Of a DNA stretch of 64,000 nt, positions 41,884 through 54,461 are shown piece after piece. Each line of letters starts with the position of its first letter. Positions within the stretch are counted from its first letter, which is position 1. The stretch is from Amphiura filiformis (taxonomy: Eukaryota; Echinodermata; Ophiuroidea; Amphilepidida; Amphiuridae). The notes beneath the pieces are model-generated. The model was not told the origin of the DNA. It searched no databases and worked only from the letters and a program-made list of their open reading frames with translations. Position numbers and translations under genes: made by a program. The DNA lies in contig NC_092637.1 of the NCBI RefSeq assembly GCF_039555335.1, positions 40,698,526 to 40,762,525 on the forward strand, given 5' to 3'.

Positions 41884-42212
41884 TTAAGGTGGTACAAGCT
41901 GTACTACACCCCTATTTTTGCATTTTTCTCAAAAACTAATAAAACACTGGTACAGTAACAAAAGTTATGTATATTATAGGGGCAAGGAATCCAGTTACTA
42001 CACTGGTATTTCAGTGACTCAAGATAAGTATACAATGTAGTTATTGATTTATTGATCAAATATTGGTTTCCCCTCATTTTTGACTGTAACTCCACAATGT
42101 GCTGAAATAAAATTTTCAGTGCAGTAGTTGTACTCCTTGCCCCTATATACATACTTATCAGAAAAATGCAAAAATAGGCACAAAATTGGCCAGGGGTGTA
42201 GTACCACCTTAA
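41884..42212. mobile_element. 329-bp element with AAGGTGGTAC termini
   Basis: TTTAAGGTGGTACAAGCTGT opens and GTAGTACCACCTTAAA closes the element. Sub-terminal CTATTTTTGCATTTTTCT pairs with AGAAAAATGCAAAAATAG. It is a non-autonomous TIR element. Confidence 0.85.
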
Positions 42213-42394
42213 AGGGCAGGGGATCATGGCTTTTCAAAGATACCTGAGAAATCCTGGGGGGGGGGCAACATCAAACAATGAGGAGGAATTGATTCCCAAA
42301 CATGATGACTGGTTGATCAGTTGTAATCTACCAGTTCATTGCCCTCTGAGGTAGATAACACATACATGTACAATGCCCTGCAAGCTAGCTATTC

Positions 42395-43000
42395 AACATA
42401 TAATGTCTAACTTTTGAGATATTAAAGTAAAGAATAGTAAAGAATATAATCAAAATAATTTCCCCGCCAGGGGTCACATTCCTCATTAGACCTGGGTTAA
42501 TATTTATATTTTGGGTCCTTTTCATATAATCTCCAAATGCCAAGAAGGTATGATCCCCTAGTGGTATCAAATGAAAGAGAAAGAAGCAAAGAATGTATTA
42601 AAATTATTTCCCCCACCGGAGTGACACTCCTCAATTTTTTTCTATTTTGGGTCCTTGAAATCTCAGGAAGATATGACACCCGAGTGGTGTCAAAGAAAAA
42701 AAGTAATTAATAGAATAAATGTTCCTACCGGTAGTAACACTCCTCGTTAGATCTGGGTCAATATTCATAATGTGGGTCCTTTTCATGTCTTGAAATGTCA
42801 AGAAGATATGCCCCTCGAGTGGGGTCAAATGAAAAAGATAAACAGTACAGAATATAATAAAAATAATTTTCCCACCGAGGGTGCTACTCCTCATAAGACT
42901 CAAATATTCAAATTTTGGGTCTTTATCTCGAAATGCCAAGAAGGTGTGACCCTCAGGTGACAGTGGTATACCACAATATAGTGCCAAAGCCACATAGTTC
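42395..43000 (-). repeat. About 110-bp tandem repeat, five units
   Basis: Each unit has TAAAATAATTTCCCC, GTNACACTCCTCATTAGA, ATTTTGGGTCCTTTTC and AATGCCAAGAAGGTATGA in the same order. The units are diverged and have indels. Confidence 0.8.
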
Positions 43001-43569
43001 AGCTATGGTGCGGTAACCACTCTAGTTTTTGTCTCGCCTGATAAGGCAGGAGACTATATAATCACTTTTCCGTATGTATGTGTGTATGTGGGGGTGCGTA
43101 CGTGTTCGCCGACAAACGAGGACACACACAAGATTTTTCACCCTAAACTGTGGACCTACTTCCAACCGAGGACTGTCCTCGGTCTCAAACTGCTGCAAAA
43201 GACCTCAAATGCATGCTAGATGCTTTAAATGCTATTTGCCTGAAACCGAGGACCACACGTGTAAAAACTACCGTCCGCAGGGTGATGGCTAAAATTCCGC
43301 TTCGTATTATACACAAAATAAAATCCGCCATTTTAGTCCACGGTTAGGCAATGAAAACATCATACACACGTCCTCGGTTAGATAGCAAAACACAATGTCC
43401 ACGTTTGGAGGCAAACACAGACAGGGGTGTGTGTGTGTGTGTATGTGACAAATTTGGTTAAAGTTTTGGTTAAAGTTTGCCTTTCGCCTATTTTCTCGGA
43501 GACTATGAGTCGCACGTTCCTCAAACTTGGTGGGTGGGTGCATCTTGACCCGAGACAGAACCGGTTTGT

Positions 43570-44225
43570 ATTGGTTAGTGCGTCAAGGTCACTGAGGTCA
43601 TGTAGGGGTCATCTGAGGTCAAATTAGTAAAAACTGTCGTATGGGCATGAAACTTGGTTGGTACAGTCAACATTTAAAGCCAAATTTTTGGAAGGTCATT
43701 TCAAGGTCACCAGGGTCATCTGAGGTCAAATTAGTAAAAACTGTCATATGGGCATGAAACTTGGTGGGTACAGTCAACATTTAAAGCCAAATTTTTGGAA
43801 GGTCATTTCAAGGTCACCAGGGGTCATCTGAGGTCAAATTAGTAAAACTGTCATATGGGCATGAAACTTGGTGGGTACAGTCAACATTTAAAGCCCAATT
43901 TTTGGAAGGTCATTGCAAGGTCACCAGGGGTCATCTGAGGTCAAATTTAGTACAAACTGTTGTACGGGCATGAAACTTGCTGGGCACAGTCAACATTTAA
44001 AGCACAATTTTTGGAAGGTCATTTCGAGGTCACCAGGGTCATCTGAGCTCACATTAGTAAAAACTGTTGGTCGGGCATGAATCTTGGTGGGTACAGTCAA
44101 CATTTAAGCCAAATTTTTGGAAGGTCATTTCGAGGTCACCAGGGGTCATCTGAGGTCAAATTAGTAAAAACTGTTGTACGGGCATGAAACTTGGTGGGTA
44201 CAGTCAACATTTAAAGCCAAATTGT
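43570..44225 (+). repeat. About 105-bp tandem repeat (GAGGTCAAATTAGTA family), array 2
   Basis: About six units of GGGGTCATCTGAGGTCAAAT, AGTAAAAACTGTCGTATGGG, CATGAAACTTGGTGGGTACA, then GTCAACATTTAAAGCCAAAT and TTTTGGAAGGTCATTTCAAG. The array is preceded by a CA/GT-rich region (43050-43450). Confidence 0.9.
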
Positions 44226-44479
44226 GGAGAGAATTAACATTACATTCTATCAAAAATGCTTATTCATAGTACCCATGATGATGCCAGTGTGTGTGTGTGT
44301 GGGGGGGGGGGTAGTTTCATATAGGAAATGTTCAAACAACAAAATGACATGTATAGGATAGGCCGAGTTTGACAATTTTATGATCTTTGCTGGAATTCAG
44401 GAATTGATTAAATGAAATTTTCCACATGCTATAAATAGCCACAGTTTGTGGAGTACTATTGTATATATATTTTAAATAT

Positions 44480-46160
44480 TGTTCAGTCAAAACAGTACTG
44501 CCCTAATTTCCAGTATTGGTTCAGGAAGGTCATGTCAAGGCTGTCATGGTGCTGGACAGGGTTGCCAAACCCACAAATTGGTAGCCCAGTTAGGTGACTT
44601 CTGAAGCTTGTCCCCAGTTGACCCACTAATTTGGGTGGGTTTCTTTGCAGGCCGAGGAGGGTTGCAAGCAATTTTTGGCAGGCTGGGGGAAGCAATTCTT
44701 CTGAAGCTTTTCCCCTTGACCCACTAATTGGGGGTGGGTTAAAGGTTTCTTGGCAGGCCAGGGCAGGCTGTGGGGGGGGCAATTTTTGGCACACACTACA
44801 GGGCACTTTTAAAATAAAATGCTCTAAAAAGGTTTACAAACACTACAGAAATGCAAATTGTCCTGCTCGTTATTTCAACCCCCAGCTCATACTTACTGTG
44901 CAACCCCTATGGTATGGTATTGGTTCAGCACTATAAATTTATTGACAATTTATTGGAATTATTTGCATTTGTGTAAAAAAAAAAGTCAGCCAATATGTTG
45001 CCACAGAATACGCCCAGTGGACCACACCCACTATTCACTGCAGACAATTGATATCAGTCACCAAAATTTACAAATTGGAGGATTCTCTCTCAATATGAGC
45101 AGGGAAGTGCAAATGAGGTACTAGACATTGTTTTTTTGGTGTTTTTTTATAAGCTTGGACGTGGAAAGTGGGCAGAGCTCTAAAATATGCGGGGTGAGGT
45201 GTGGGAGTTCAATAAAAAAATGCATGCCTCCCCAGGAAATCAAAGGATGTGCCCCTTAGAATACAGAATGAGTACCGGGATACAAAAATTCTCATGATTG
45301 AAAAGTGAGATGCCCCTCATGCCCCCACCGCCTCCCCCCTTCTCATAATTGAAAAGATGCCCCACCTGTAGGCCTACATATTTGATGTAGGCCTATCATA
45401 AGGCTCATGCCAAGATGCAAACATGTACCATTCACTGTCACATAATTATGTATACTACGCCAGTACAATAAACTCTCACATGATCGGTTTATTTGTTCAA
45501 CTGAACATATGATTTGCTGGTCAGTGTCCAACTACTCAGCTGAATGTTTGGCAAGATCATGCATGCATCATGACAGGTACACATAGGATCATCAACTTTC
45601 CTGATATGACAGCACAACAATATTGCACTCATATCAGTGATTATATTGGATTAAGTTTCCTGGCAAGGATTTGACAATTTTTCAGAAACTTTGATGATCG
45701 CATACTTGATCAGACAAACTACATTTGGCATGTATTTGTTTGATTGTTTAGAGACTATTGAATTCTCCTTTCCAAGTTTTCTTGTCCCTTGGGATGAGAC
45801 ATATAAAATATACATGATATTGATAATCAGAGGCTCCGGAAGATTATTAATATGGGGGGGGGGGCAATATGAGGCCTTCTCTGAGCAGCGGGGAATACTG
45901 AAGGTGGGAGGGAGGGTTCCCCTGCCGCACGAAGCGGGGAAGCTTTTGAATTACATGCATTTTGCATAAATTGTAAAAATTATGATATTTCAAATTACTG
46001 TATTTGGTAATTTTCGCGTAGTTATTTTCGCGATTTGGAGTTACAGAGACATTTTTGCAATTGTTATTTTCGTGATTGCCTAGTCTTGCCCTATACTTGC
46101 AATACATCTATAGGCCCTACTAATAAAATAATGAGCTCTGTCTGTCCGGCTATGCGTTTC
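44480..46160. other. Non-coding repeats
   Basis: 44.6-44.9 kb has diverged GGCAGGC(C)GAGG / AATTTTTGGCA blocks of the poly-G family. 45.97-46.08 kb has ATTTTCGCGTAGTTATTTTC, the inverted partner of TTCGCGAGG...TTTCGCGC near 47.10 kb. No gene was recognised. Confidence 0.4.
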
Positions 46161-46204
46161 GCCGCGCTTCGATGCATCACTCCGATATTGCGGATATAGA
46201 TAGG

Positions 46205-46810
46205 TCTCAAGCGATTTATGGGGTAGTTTTAAAGGTCATCGGAGGTCAAGGTCAAAGGTCAAAATTTAAAACTTTGTCCAATCGGGCCCAAATTTGGTGG
46301 GTGGAATCCCTGATACGAGGCGAGTATATGCCCGAAATAAAATTGAGGTCAACCGAGGTCAAAGGTCATTACGGAGGGGTCAAATTTCAAACTTTGTCCG
46401 ATCGGGCTCAAACTTGGTGGGTGGAATCCTTGATACGAGGGGATTATATGCCCGAAATAAAATCGAGGTCCACCGAGGTCAAAGGTCATTACGGAGGGGT
46501 CAAATTTCAAACTTTGTCCGATCGGGCTCAAACTTGGTGGGTGGAATCCTTGATGCGAGGGGAATATATGCCCGAAATGAAATTGAGGTCAACCAAGGCC
46601 AAAGGTCATTATGGAGGGGTTAAATTTCAAACTTTGTCCGATCGGGCTCAAATTTGGTGGGTGGAAGCTCCTTGCTACGAGGGGAATATATGCGCAAAAT
46701 AACATTGAGGTCAACCGAGGTCAAAGGTCATTACGGACGGGTCAAATTTCAAACTTTGTCCGATCGGGCACAGACTTGGTGGGTGGAATCCTTGATACGA
46801 GGGCTTAAAC
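46205..46810 (+). repeat. 120-bp tandem repeat, about five units, frame-open
   Basis: Each unit has AACCGAGGTCAAAGGTCATT, ACGGAGGGGTCAAATTTCAA, ACTTTGTCCGATCGGGCTCA and TTGGTGGGTGGAATCCTTGA. Because the period is a multiple of three, frames stay open for about 175 codons, each giving a 40-residue repeat such as VKFQTLSDRAQTWWVESL. No start context, splice signals or homologue supports translation. Confidence 0.9.
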
Positions 46811-47314
46811 ATGGTATAACGAATTCTCAATATGACAGGAACAGGAAGATTTCACCACTCCCTGCGAGGACTGCAATGTCTTCCCAGCATAAAAAGATGA
46901 AAATGATTTCAAACGGATGTATCAAATAAAACTGAGGTCATCAAAGGTCAAAGGGGATCAAGCCAAGGTCATCTAGGGTCAGAGGTCATATGGGGTCATT
47001 GGGGGTCAAACAGCATCACTATCTGATGCTGGTGGTGCTCTCACATACAGCTACAGTGCCCTCACAGCTGCAGGTACTCTAGTTATAACATATATTCGCG
47101 AGGTGTTAATTTCGCGCATGGAACTCCATTCGTGAAATCCGAGAAAATAAAACCCTCGCAAAAATTACCACTTATACAGTAACTATTACATACCATCAAA
47201 TTAATTAGATTAATTCATTCAGCAAAAATATCCTCAAATTTGAATTACCGTACTTAATATGTTCTGGTATAAACAACAGAGCAAAATTATAACACTGGCC
47301 TACATGTATATGGA

Positions 47315-47460
47315 GCAGTGTAATACACATGAATCATGCATAACTCGCAAACGCAAAATTGGAATCAACTGAAATTTTGGGAATAAGCTTTTTTTCGTTG
47401 ATATCTACTGGAAAATGTCATAAAAAGAGGATGCTAATATCACAAAATAATAAAATTAAA
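47315..47460 (+). repeat. Partial copy of the 51.83-kb element
   Basis: ATCATGCATAACTCGCAAAC through AAAAGAGGATGCTAATATCA matches 52065-52175. The terminal repeats are missing. Confidence 0.65.
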
Positions 47461-48097
47461 CAATTCTTCCTAGTAATAAATTACCTCTGCCAAAATTTAA
47501 AAAGAAATATGGACAAAATCCCAAAGAAATGTGAGCAGAGAGTATAAGGGACTACATGCATGTAGAACCAGAAATTATTTAGCTATCCCAGAGTGGAGCT
47601 ATACAGCTGTGTGGAGTCAGATCTGTTTGACACTGGTCAGGCGGTATAGGACACGTGACATACAAGGCTAACAGCCCCATTCAAAATAGCCGGTTAGCAG
47701 TTATAAATTGAAAAACAACATACCCCGGTACATACTTTGTCGTACCCCAACGGTTTTAGGGTAAAATAATTTTGCCTTGACACCACATAACACATTTAGA
47801 AGATTTCATGTTTATGTGTTAATCCAATGGCACGTCACAAATGGTAATATCGCATCCACCACCACCTGACACTGGTTGTAGTGAGAGTTCATCCAACCTT
47901 TCTTTGAACTCTACAGTACGTGTTGCTAGGCTGAGGAGGGCATAGAAAAGGGCAGTCTGAATGCATTTCCCAGAAAATCTTGAGAAGGGTAGTACAGTAT
48001 ATTTGAATGGCTGGTATACAAGTATAATGCAATAAAGAACTGCAATTATTGTCACCATAATTGAAGTAAATTTTGTCAAATTCATGAATTTGGTCTT

Positions 48098-48337
48098 TAG
48101 GGACCGTTCACAAACACTTGTTAGGGGGCCTGATGCAAAAAAAATGTCATCGCCTTTTCACCCCTTTTTGACATGAAAATTATAAGTCAACCCCATAGAA
48201 AGCATATAATATAAACTCAATTTTTCCAGGAAAATATGTGGTCATTTTTTTCAGGGCCCTCTGAGGAGGGTCAAAAATTTTCAGGGCCCCCTTTTTGCAT
48301 CAGGCCCCCCTAACAAGTGTTTGTGAACGGTCCCTTA
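48098..48337. mobile_element. 240-bp foldback element (GGGACCGTTCACAAACACTTG), copy 1
   Basis: TTAGGGACCGTTCACAAACA opens and TGTTTGTGAACGGTCCCTTA closes; pairing continues through GGGCCTGATGCAAAAA and TTTTGCATCAGGCCC. Copy 2 lies 91 bp downstream. Confidence 0.88.
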
Positions 48338-48427
48338 TGTTGTTTGTTTGGCAATTTTCCCCTAATCAGTGATGGGTCATAGGGCCCCTATTGTATGTAA
48401 GTATTTAATATAAACATAATTTATCTG

Positions 48428-48708
48428 TTAGGGACTGTTCACAAACACCTGTATTATTGGGGGGTGTGGGCTGATGCAAAAAGTGGGCTTGAACATTTGT
48501 AGAACCTTCTGAAGGTGGGAGGGCCTTTAAAAGTCACCTCAATTTTTTCCCTAGTACATGAGTGTAGCCTACACTATTTTCTATGGGGGTTTAAAACATT
48601 CATTTTTCACGACCAAAAAAAAAAGGAGCCCTGAAAATAATAATATATGTGAATTTTTTCTTTTTGAATCAAGCCCCCCTGTTACAAGTGTTTATGAATG
48701 GCCCCTTA
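48428..48708. mobile_element. Foldback element (GGGACCGTTCACAAACACTTG), copy 2
   Basis: TTAGGGACTGTTCACAAACA opens and GTGTTTATGAATGGCCCCTT closes. The arms are more diverged than in copy 1. Confidence 0.8.
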
Positions 48709-49309
48709 GGGTGGTTCAATTTATGCCTTTAACCAGTGCCAACTTGAGAAAGACACAAGATCACTGTATATATGCAGCTAAAAAATTCAATTTCCAAGAA
48801 ACAATAGAACTTGTCGATCATCTTGTTCCCCCCTTGACATATATCATACCCCCATAATTGGGCCTCTAGCTCCCCCTTGGCCAGTAATTATTGCACCCCA
48901 GCCCCCTTATTAAACATGTTGCCAATTATAATGTGGTGCCTCAAATGAACCAGACAAGCTAGATCATTGGGTCAATCAATATACAAATGCAGTCATCTGA
49001 AGAACAATAGTGCCTGTCAATCAACTTGTGTCATGTGGTAATTAATATTATGTGTCAGCTTTTCAATATAATTAAGAAAATATACTTGATGACAATCAAC
49101 ATGCAGAAAGTTTTTTTTAGTGTTTTTTAAAATGCTATCTATGATATTCAGGATGGCAGGCCTCAAGAAACTTATTATACTAAAATCACGCCCCCCCCCC
49201 AATTAAGAAAGCTGGCTATGCCCCTGCATTCCATTAAAGGGACTGTCATTTTCTTCAGAAGGGGGCTCATGAATTACTGCATGAATATGTTTGTAACAAG
49301 ATCCAATTT

Positions 49310-49625
49310 TTATGACCCCCTATCACAGGCTGAAATTTTTTATGACCCCTATCACAGGCTGAAATTTTTTATGACCCCCTATCACAGGCTGAAATTTTTT
49401 ATCACCCCCTATCACAGGCTGAAATTTTTTTGACCCCTATCACAGGCTGAAATGTTTTATAACCCCTTATCACAGGCTGAAATCTTTTATGACCCCCTAT
49501 CACAGGCTGAAATTTTATGACCCTCTATCACAGGCTGAAATTTTTATAACCCCCCCTGTCACAGGCTGAAATCCTTTATGACCCCCTGTGTATCGGGCTG
49601 GAAATATTTATGACCCCCTTGTGCA
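49310..49625 (+). repeat. About 30-bp tandem repeat, ten units
   Basis: The unit is ATCACAGGCTGAAATTTTTT followed by ATGACCCCCT. The number of T and C varies between units. The last units drift to GTCACAGGCTGAAATCC and TGTATCGGGCTGGAAAT. Confidence 0.92.
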
Positions 49626-50714
49626 CATATACCTGAAACTAATTTGTCTGAAAAGGTCAAATGTGTGCGGCTGTGCGCTTGACAGAAAGGCGTTTATAAT
49701 TTTGATGCAGGCCTACATATACCGTAAGATTGTGCAAACATTTTGTACATGTGTAGTGTGCCCTAAAATTGTATGCCCTTAATAATTTTATAACCCTTAT
49801 TATTGAAGTAAAAAATTATGAGCCCCCCCCCCCCCTTATTTTTGGTATAAAAAATTTATGACCCCTCAGTATATTCATGACCCGGGGGGGGGGGGGGGTA
49901 CTCAAGTTTAGTTTTTTAGGGTGGATCTCTCACTATGAAAATTTGTCAAGAAATTTGGACCCATCGATATTATGAAGTCAAAATTTTCAGCTGAATTTAA
50001 CCCACTTTTTTAGCCAAAAGTTTTGGCACATTTGAAAAATGTTAACCCTTAAGGTTACACGAAGAAACGTATAAAAAACGTACAAAAGACGTATAAAGTT
50101 GTTCTCTAAAACCGCGTTTTCTCAGCAATCAAATATCGCAGTGAGTCAAATGTTGGTGCATGGATGTATCTTAACATTATTTTTGTGTGTTTATACAAAT
50201 TTTTAGAATCCGTTTGAAAATCCTTTGTTTAATCATTTTTACGCACCATGTTCACAAGATCAAAAACACGTTCCATGCAGTTTTTTCAAATATTCGCTCC
50301 GTATAAAACCACGCCCGAGTGACTGTTTTCTCCTTTTTGTATTGTACTACAAATCGACCAAAGAAATAATGTTGCCATGGGGAAGAACCAAATACAGTAC
50401 CGATTAAATTTTATTAGCTCGTTTTTTGGGAACAATTTTCGAGAATCTTGTACCACAAAACACTGTTATGTTACATTATCGATATCTGGATTGTGGAACG
50501 TTAATTTTGATTTCTAACTGCCTACATTATTTCTCAAAAGTATGTCGATTCCTTTACCATTTGAATTTCATTCCAAATTTAAGCTACTTTTGCAAAAATC
50601 GAGGTTTTTCGCCATCGATACCTTCGACATTTACAGCGGTGATGAGATTGTTTACCATAAGAGCCTGGTATGCACTATTCCATAATAGTCAGTTTGAGAT
50701 CAATCGATTTCACA

Positions 50715-50822
50715 GGTCACTCAGTAGCTCAATCGGTTAGCGCGTCGGACTCACGTTCGACTATTTAATACTATAGTTTTGAGCTGGAAAACTTTGGTGC
50801 GTGTTCGAGTCCCTATGTGGTC
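50715..50822 (+). repeat. tRNA-like sequence
   Basis: GTAGCTCAATCGGTTAGCGC (A-box), TCGGACTCACGTTCGAC and GTGTTCGAGTCCC (B-box) are present. The interval between the boxes is extended by about 40 bases and the ends do not form an acceptor stem. A SINE head or tRNA pseudogene is more likely than a working intron-containing tRNA. Confidence 0.5.
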
Positions 50823-51003
50823 CATTCCATCTATTTTATTTTATTTTTCTCTCACTTTTTTTTTTTTTTTTGTTCGCTTTCTTTCTTTCTGACTGCAGCG
50901 ATTGATTGTTTTTGACCGGTTTTTTTTCATTATATAATTCAGGAATTTTAGGCTATACTAATCTAATTGGCGCGCCTATGAATATATTTTTACAAATTAT
51001 ATT

Positions 51004-51383
51004 AGGCCAAGTAAAAAAAAAACATGTTTCACGTCCGGTTTTCAAAAAAAAGGAGGAAGAGGGGCTTTTATTTTCTATTTTTTATCGCAAAATTGGTGTA
51101 AATACCCATACTTAGAGCTGTTTAAGCGTATACAATAATGCCTGGAAAAAGGAGGAGGCCCTTTTTTATTTGTTGTTCTGAGAGTTACACCCCTCTAATG
51201 ATCACAAAACCTTCCTAAAGTGTTTCTTGTATCTTAACAAGGCTATAGAATGCATCCCAACTTCCTAGACATATTTTTTGAAAAGTTATAACTGAATTTC
51301 AAAAATAAAAATATATTTGAGGAAACCTCAAAAAAGGAAGCGGGAGGGGACGTGAAACATGTTTATTTTTTTTTATTTGGCCT
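51004..51383. mobile_element. 380-bp foldback element (AGGCCAAGTAAA)
   Basis: AGGCCAAGTAAAAAAAAAAC, ATGTTTCACGTCC and the reverse GGACGTGAAACATGTTTATT ... GGCCTT border the element. Internal TTCCTAGACATATTTTTTGA is shared with 38789-40320. Confidence 0.8.
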
Positions 51384-51832
51384 TAACAAAATATTGGTTG
51401 TTGGTTTTGTTACTGTTGTTGTAGTTATTGTTGTAGGCCTATATATTGCATAATCAGGGTATAAATAGGCATACTAGGCCTATTATAGCCTATAGAAGCA
51501 TTGACATATTTCACGACAGATATCATCCAGGATAATTTCAAAAATTGAAAATTTAGAAAATCCAAAGTAAAATTGCCGAAAACGGCTGCCCACAATCCCC
51601 ACACCCCCATCAGCCCATATGGTCCTATCATGGTCGCCCATTCCCCCCGCCCTTCCCTATCCCTGCAACATATAGAGCTATATAGGATGACTCACGAGCC
51701 GCGGTTTGTCCGTGGCCCAAGTTCAGATTGATACACTATTGTACGCGTGAGTTCATTCTTTTCTGCATGGCTGTTTCCATTATTAACTTACGCCCCTCTG
51801 GAATCAAGCCTTGAAAATCAGTTGTATTTAAC

Positions 51833-52190
51833 CTTAAAGGGGCATTTCGTGATCCACAGCCTCATCCCCCCACTTTTCTCAAAAAAAGTTGAGATTTTTA
51901 TATCACTGGAAACCTCTGGCTACATAATGTTTATGTACAAAATATTTCTTGCAGATTAATTCGCTTTGCAAAGATATCGTGAAATTTGAATTTCGCTCTG
52001 GTGCACCAGAACGAAATTACAACGCATTGTCTATGGAGCAGTGTAATAGTGTAATTACACATAATCATGCATAACTCGCAAACGCAAAATCAGAATCAAC
52101 TGAAATTTTGGGAATAGGCTTTTTTCGTCGATATGTACTGAAAAATATCATAAAAAAGAGGATGCTAGGATCACGAAATACTCCTTTAAG
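51833..52190. mobile_element. 358-bp element with CTTAAAGGGGCATTTCGTGATCC termini
   Basis: CTTAAAGGGGCATTTCGTGA opens and TCACGAAATACTCCTTTAAG closes the element. A partial internal copy lies at 47315-47460. Confidence 0.85.
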
Positions 52191-53382
52191 TTCTCCCCAG
52201 AACAATTAAAAAGGTGCTGCCAATAGGCCTATACCAAAATCGGGACCAAAATTGCATTTTACAATGTAGGCCTATATATTGAGGGTCTATGTACATCTGG
52301 GCGTTTTAATTTAAAAATGCACAAAATCATTTTGTTTGGCATCTGCAATCTCAGCAATATGTGTAGACATTTTCATGTTTTTTCCCCCAATCATGAAACT
52401 CCTGTGGGTTTCTAATCCCATGTACCATGTTGTGATGACATTTCCATTGTATTATGATGATTTTGGATTGTTGACAGTTTTCCAGTCCATCCCTTGCCCA
52501 CAGGTGCACTGACTCAGCTGTTTCCTGGTACTCTACCCAATCAGATTAGCATATCATGAATAATTCATCAGAACTACTGCATTATTCATGAATATATTGT
52601 ATAAGGCTATTATGTGCAAAGGAGTTGATATATGATTGATGTAATGATTGACAGGATATTTAATCATATTCAAGACTCTGTGTTTTGCAAAATGATACCA
52701 GTGCCTGGTACTTCACCTTTTCAAGATGGAATCCAGGAAATAAAAGGTCCCTGACCTTCTTTAGGAAATATGGCCATGAACTTCTAGCTTTAATACAATC
52801 ATATTTTATGAGAAAGAGGCTGGTTGGATTTCATGACATTCTTACCCGGGATTCTTACAGGGATTTTCAGAGTGTTGATACCAAATATACTTACTAAAAT
52901 ACAGCACTTTTGAGGCTCCTTCAATTTTAAAGTTAATAAGCCTATATTTAAAACTCAACATTCACAATCCTTCTACAAAATCACAGCTACAAAACCTGCT
53001 CAAAAAATTCCCAGTTGCATGAGCTATGGGAAAAAAGGAACAGTACATTGGCAATTTACAAAGTTATGAAACCAATTTGCAAAATCATGGGAAAATCCTA
53101 TTTATTTATTTAGGTGCACTGTAAGTGGAATTTTTCATGGGATTAATTTTTCACACTACCCAATTTGAGTACTATACAGGTTTATAAGACAACTCAAAAT
53201 CACAAATTTAAAAAAAAGAAAGAAAAGTACAAAATTGTAAAATTGCGAAAGATTACACTTTTTATTTTGTAAAAGAAAAAGTGAAACTGCACAGTGCTCA
53301 CTAAAATGTAGCGAATGCTTGTGAACTTGTAGGGCCGATAATAATTATTTTTAAAATGTTTTTCTTTTCTTTTCCCTTGCAG

Positions 53383-53454
53383 AAAAAACTGAAAGAACAG
53401 CATTTGATAATATTTGGCATTGCAATTACTTGGGGTTCCTATCAAGGAAACAAG
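53383..53454 (+). other. CREBRF: Probable CREBRF 5'UTR exon
   Basis: A strong polypyrimidine tract and acceptor (TTTTCTTTTCCCTTGCAG) precede 72 bases ending ACAAG|GTAAGA, a strong donor. The next acceptor on the same strand is TTTATGTTTCAG at 56334, leading directly into the start-codon exon. An in-frame TAG at 56340-56342 means this exon cannot extend the protein, so it would be untranslated. No transcript is available to confirm use. Confidence 0.5.
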
Positions 53455-54234
53455 GTAAGAAAGTTAGAGGGATATGTTTGGGTATGAATGGAATGACCAT
53501 GGTCACCCTGGCCTGAGACCTTAACCCACTGTAGTGGGTAACTATATGAACGTTCTATATAGGTTATATCGTGGAATTATTTTATCGGCCGACAGTGGAC
53601 TGCAAAATCATAAAAATATTGGTTTAAGTTGCAGATATATTGCATCTTGAAATTCAAAATAACAATGAAAAATTGTGACAAAAATGTCAAAAAAAAATGT
53701 GCACAAATTTTTATTGATATAAATGTTTTGGCATGGATTTGTTTTTATTTTGGAAAAAAAAAGATTGGAAAAATAGTGAATTAAATGTACATAATTAAAT
53801 TCTATTAAATCTTCACCTAACCTATTTTACATAAAGTAACATACTATGCAGGGGCACAGGCACAGAAAGTAACATGCAGTTAGGCACAGTTCAGTTTAAC
53901 GATTATGCATGCGCTGTATTTTAAAATCAACTCAAGCCTGAGTATTTCTGGATAACATAAAACTCATTCCCAAGTAATAGAGTGTCATTGATTAAAGTCA
54001 AAGTTATGATGAACTGTGTCTTTTTTTTGAATTTTATGAGGGGGCTGAGATGATAGTAAAATACATCAGTGGGTGTTGTTTTTGTATCAAACCAAACTGT
54101 TCTTAGAAATGAATTTAATTAACATTTGAAGTAAACACATTTCAGTATCACAGATGGTACTCCAAATTCCAGAAATACAGGACCATTTTGATATTGGATT
54201 AAAAATATATATTTTCCCGTTTTGCCACATATAC

Positions 54235-54400
54235 ATGAAACATAATTAGATGTAAATCCTATCGTTTCAGGGGACCTAAGCAATTTTTGGCAGGTCGATA
54301 GGGGCAAGGGCAAGATATTTTTGGAAAGTATAAAAGGGGGAAATTATTGGCACACATCAAGGGGTACCTTTTGAATAAAAGGGCTGAGGAAAACAGCACT
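54235..54400 (+). repeat. Diverged GGGATCCC / poly-G family fragment
   Basis: GCAATTTTTGGCAGGTCGAT, GGGGCAAGATATTTTTGG-like and ATTATTGGCACACATCAAGG match the order of inner and 3' blocks of the poly-G family. Confidence 0.5.
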
Positions 54401-54461
54401 GAAACGTTCTAATTTGCAACCTTTCGAAAATTTATGGACCTTTTCCTCCCAAATTCTGGTC

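Noticed and set aside
46172..46702. 176-codon frame with a 40-residue repeat as a protein gene
   Set aside because: It is a tandem DNA repeat with period 120. Two frames are open at once; there is no start context, splice signals or homologue.
49310..49625. CRISPR-like array
   Set aside because: Direct 30-bp tandem units without distinct spacers, in a eukaryotic genome; a minisatellite.
50715..50822. Intron-containing tRNA gene
   Set aside because: B-box and A-box are present but acceptor ends are not complementary and the inserted part does not follow the usual position after the anticodon.
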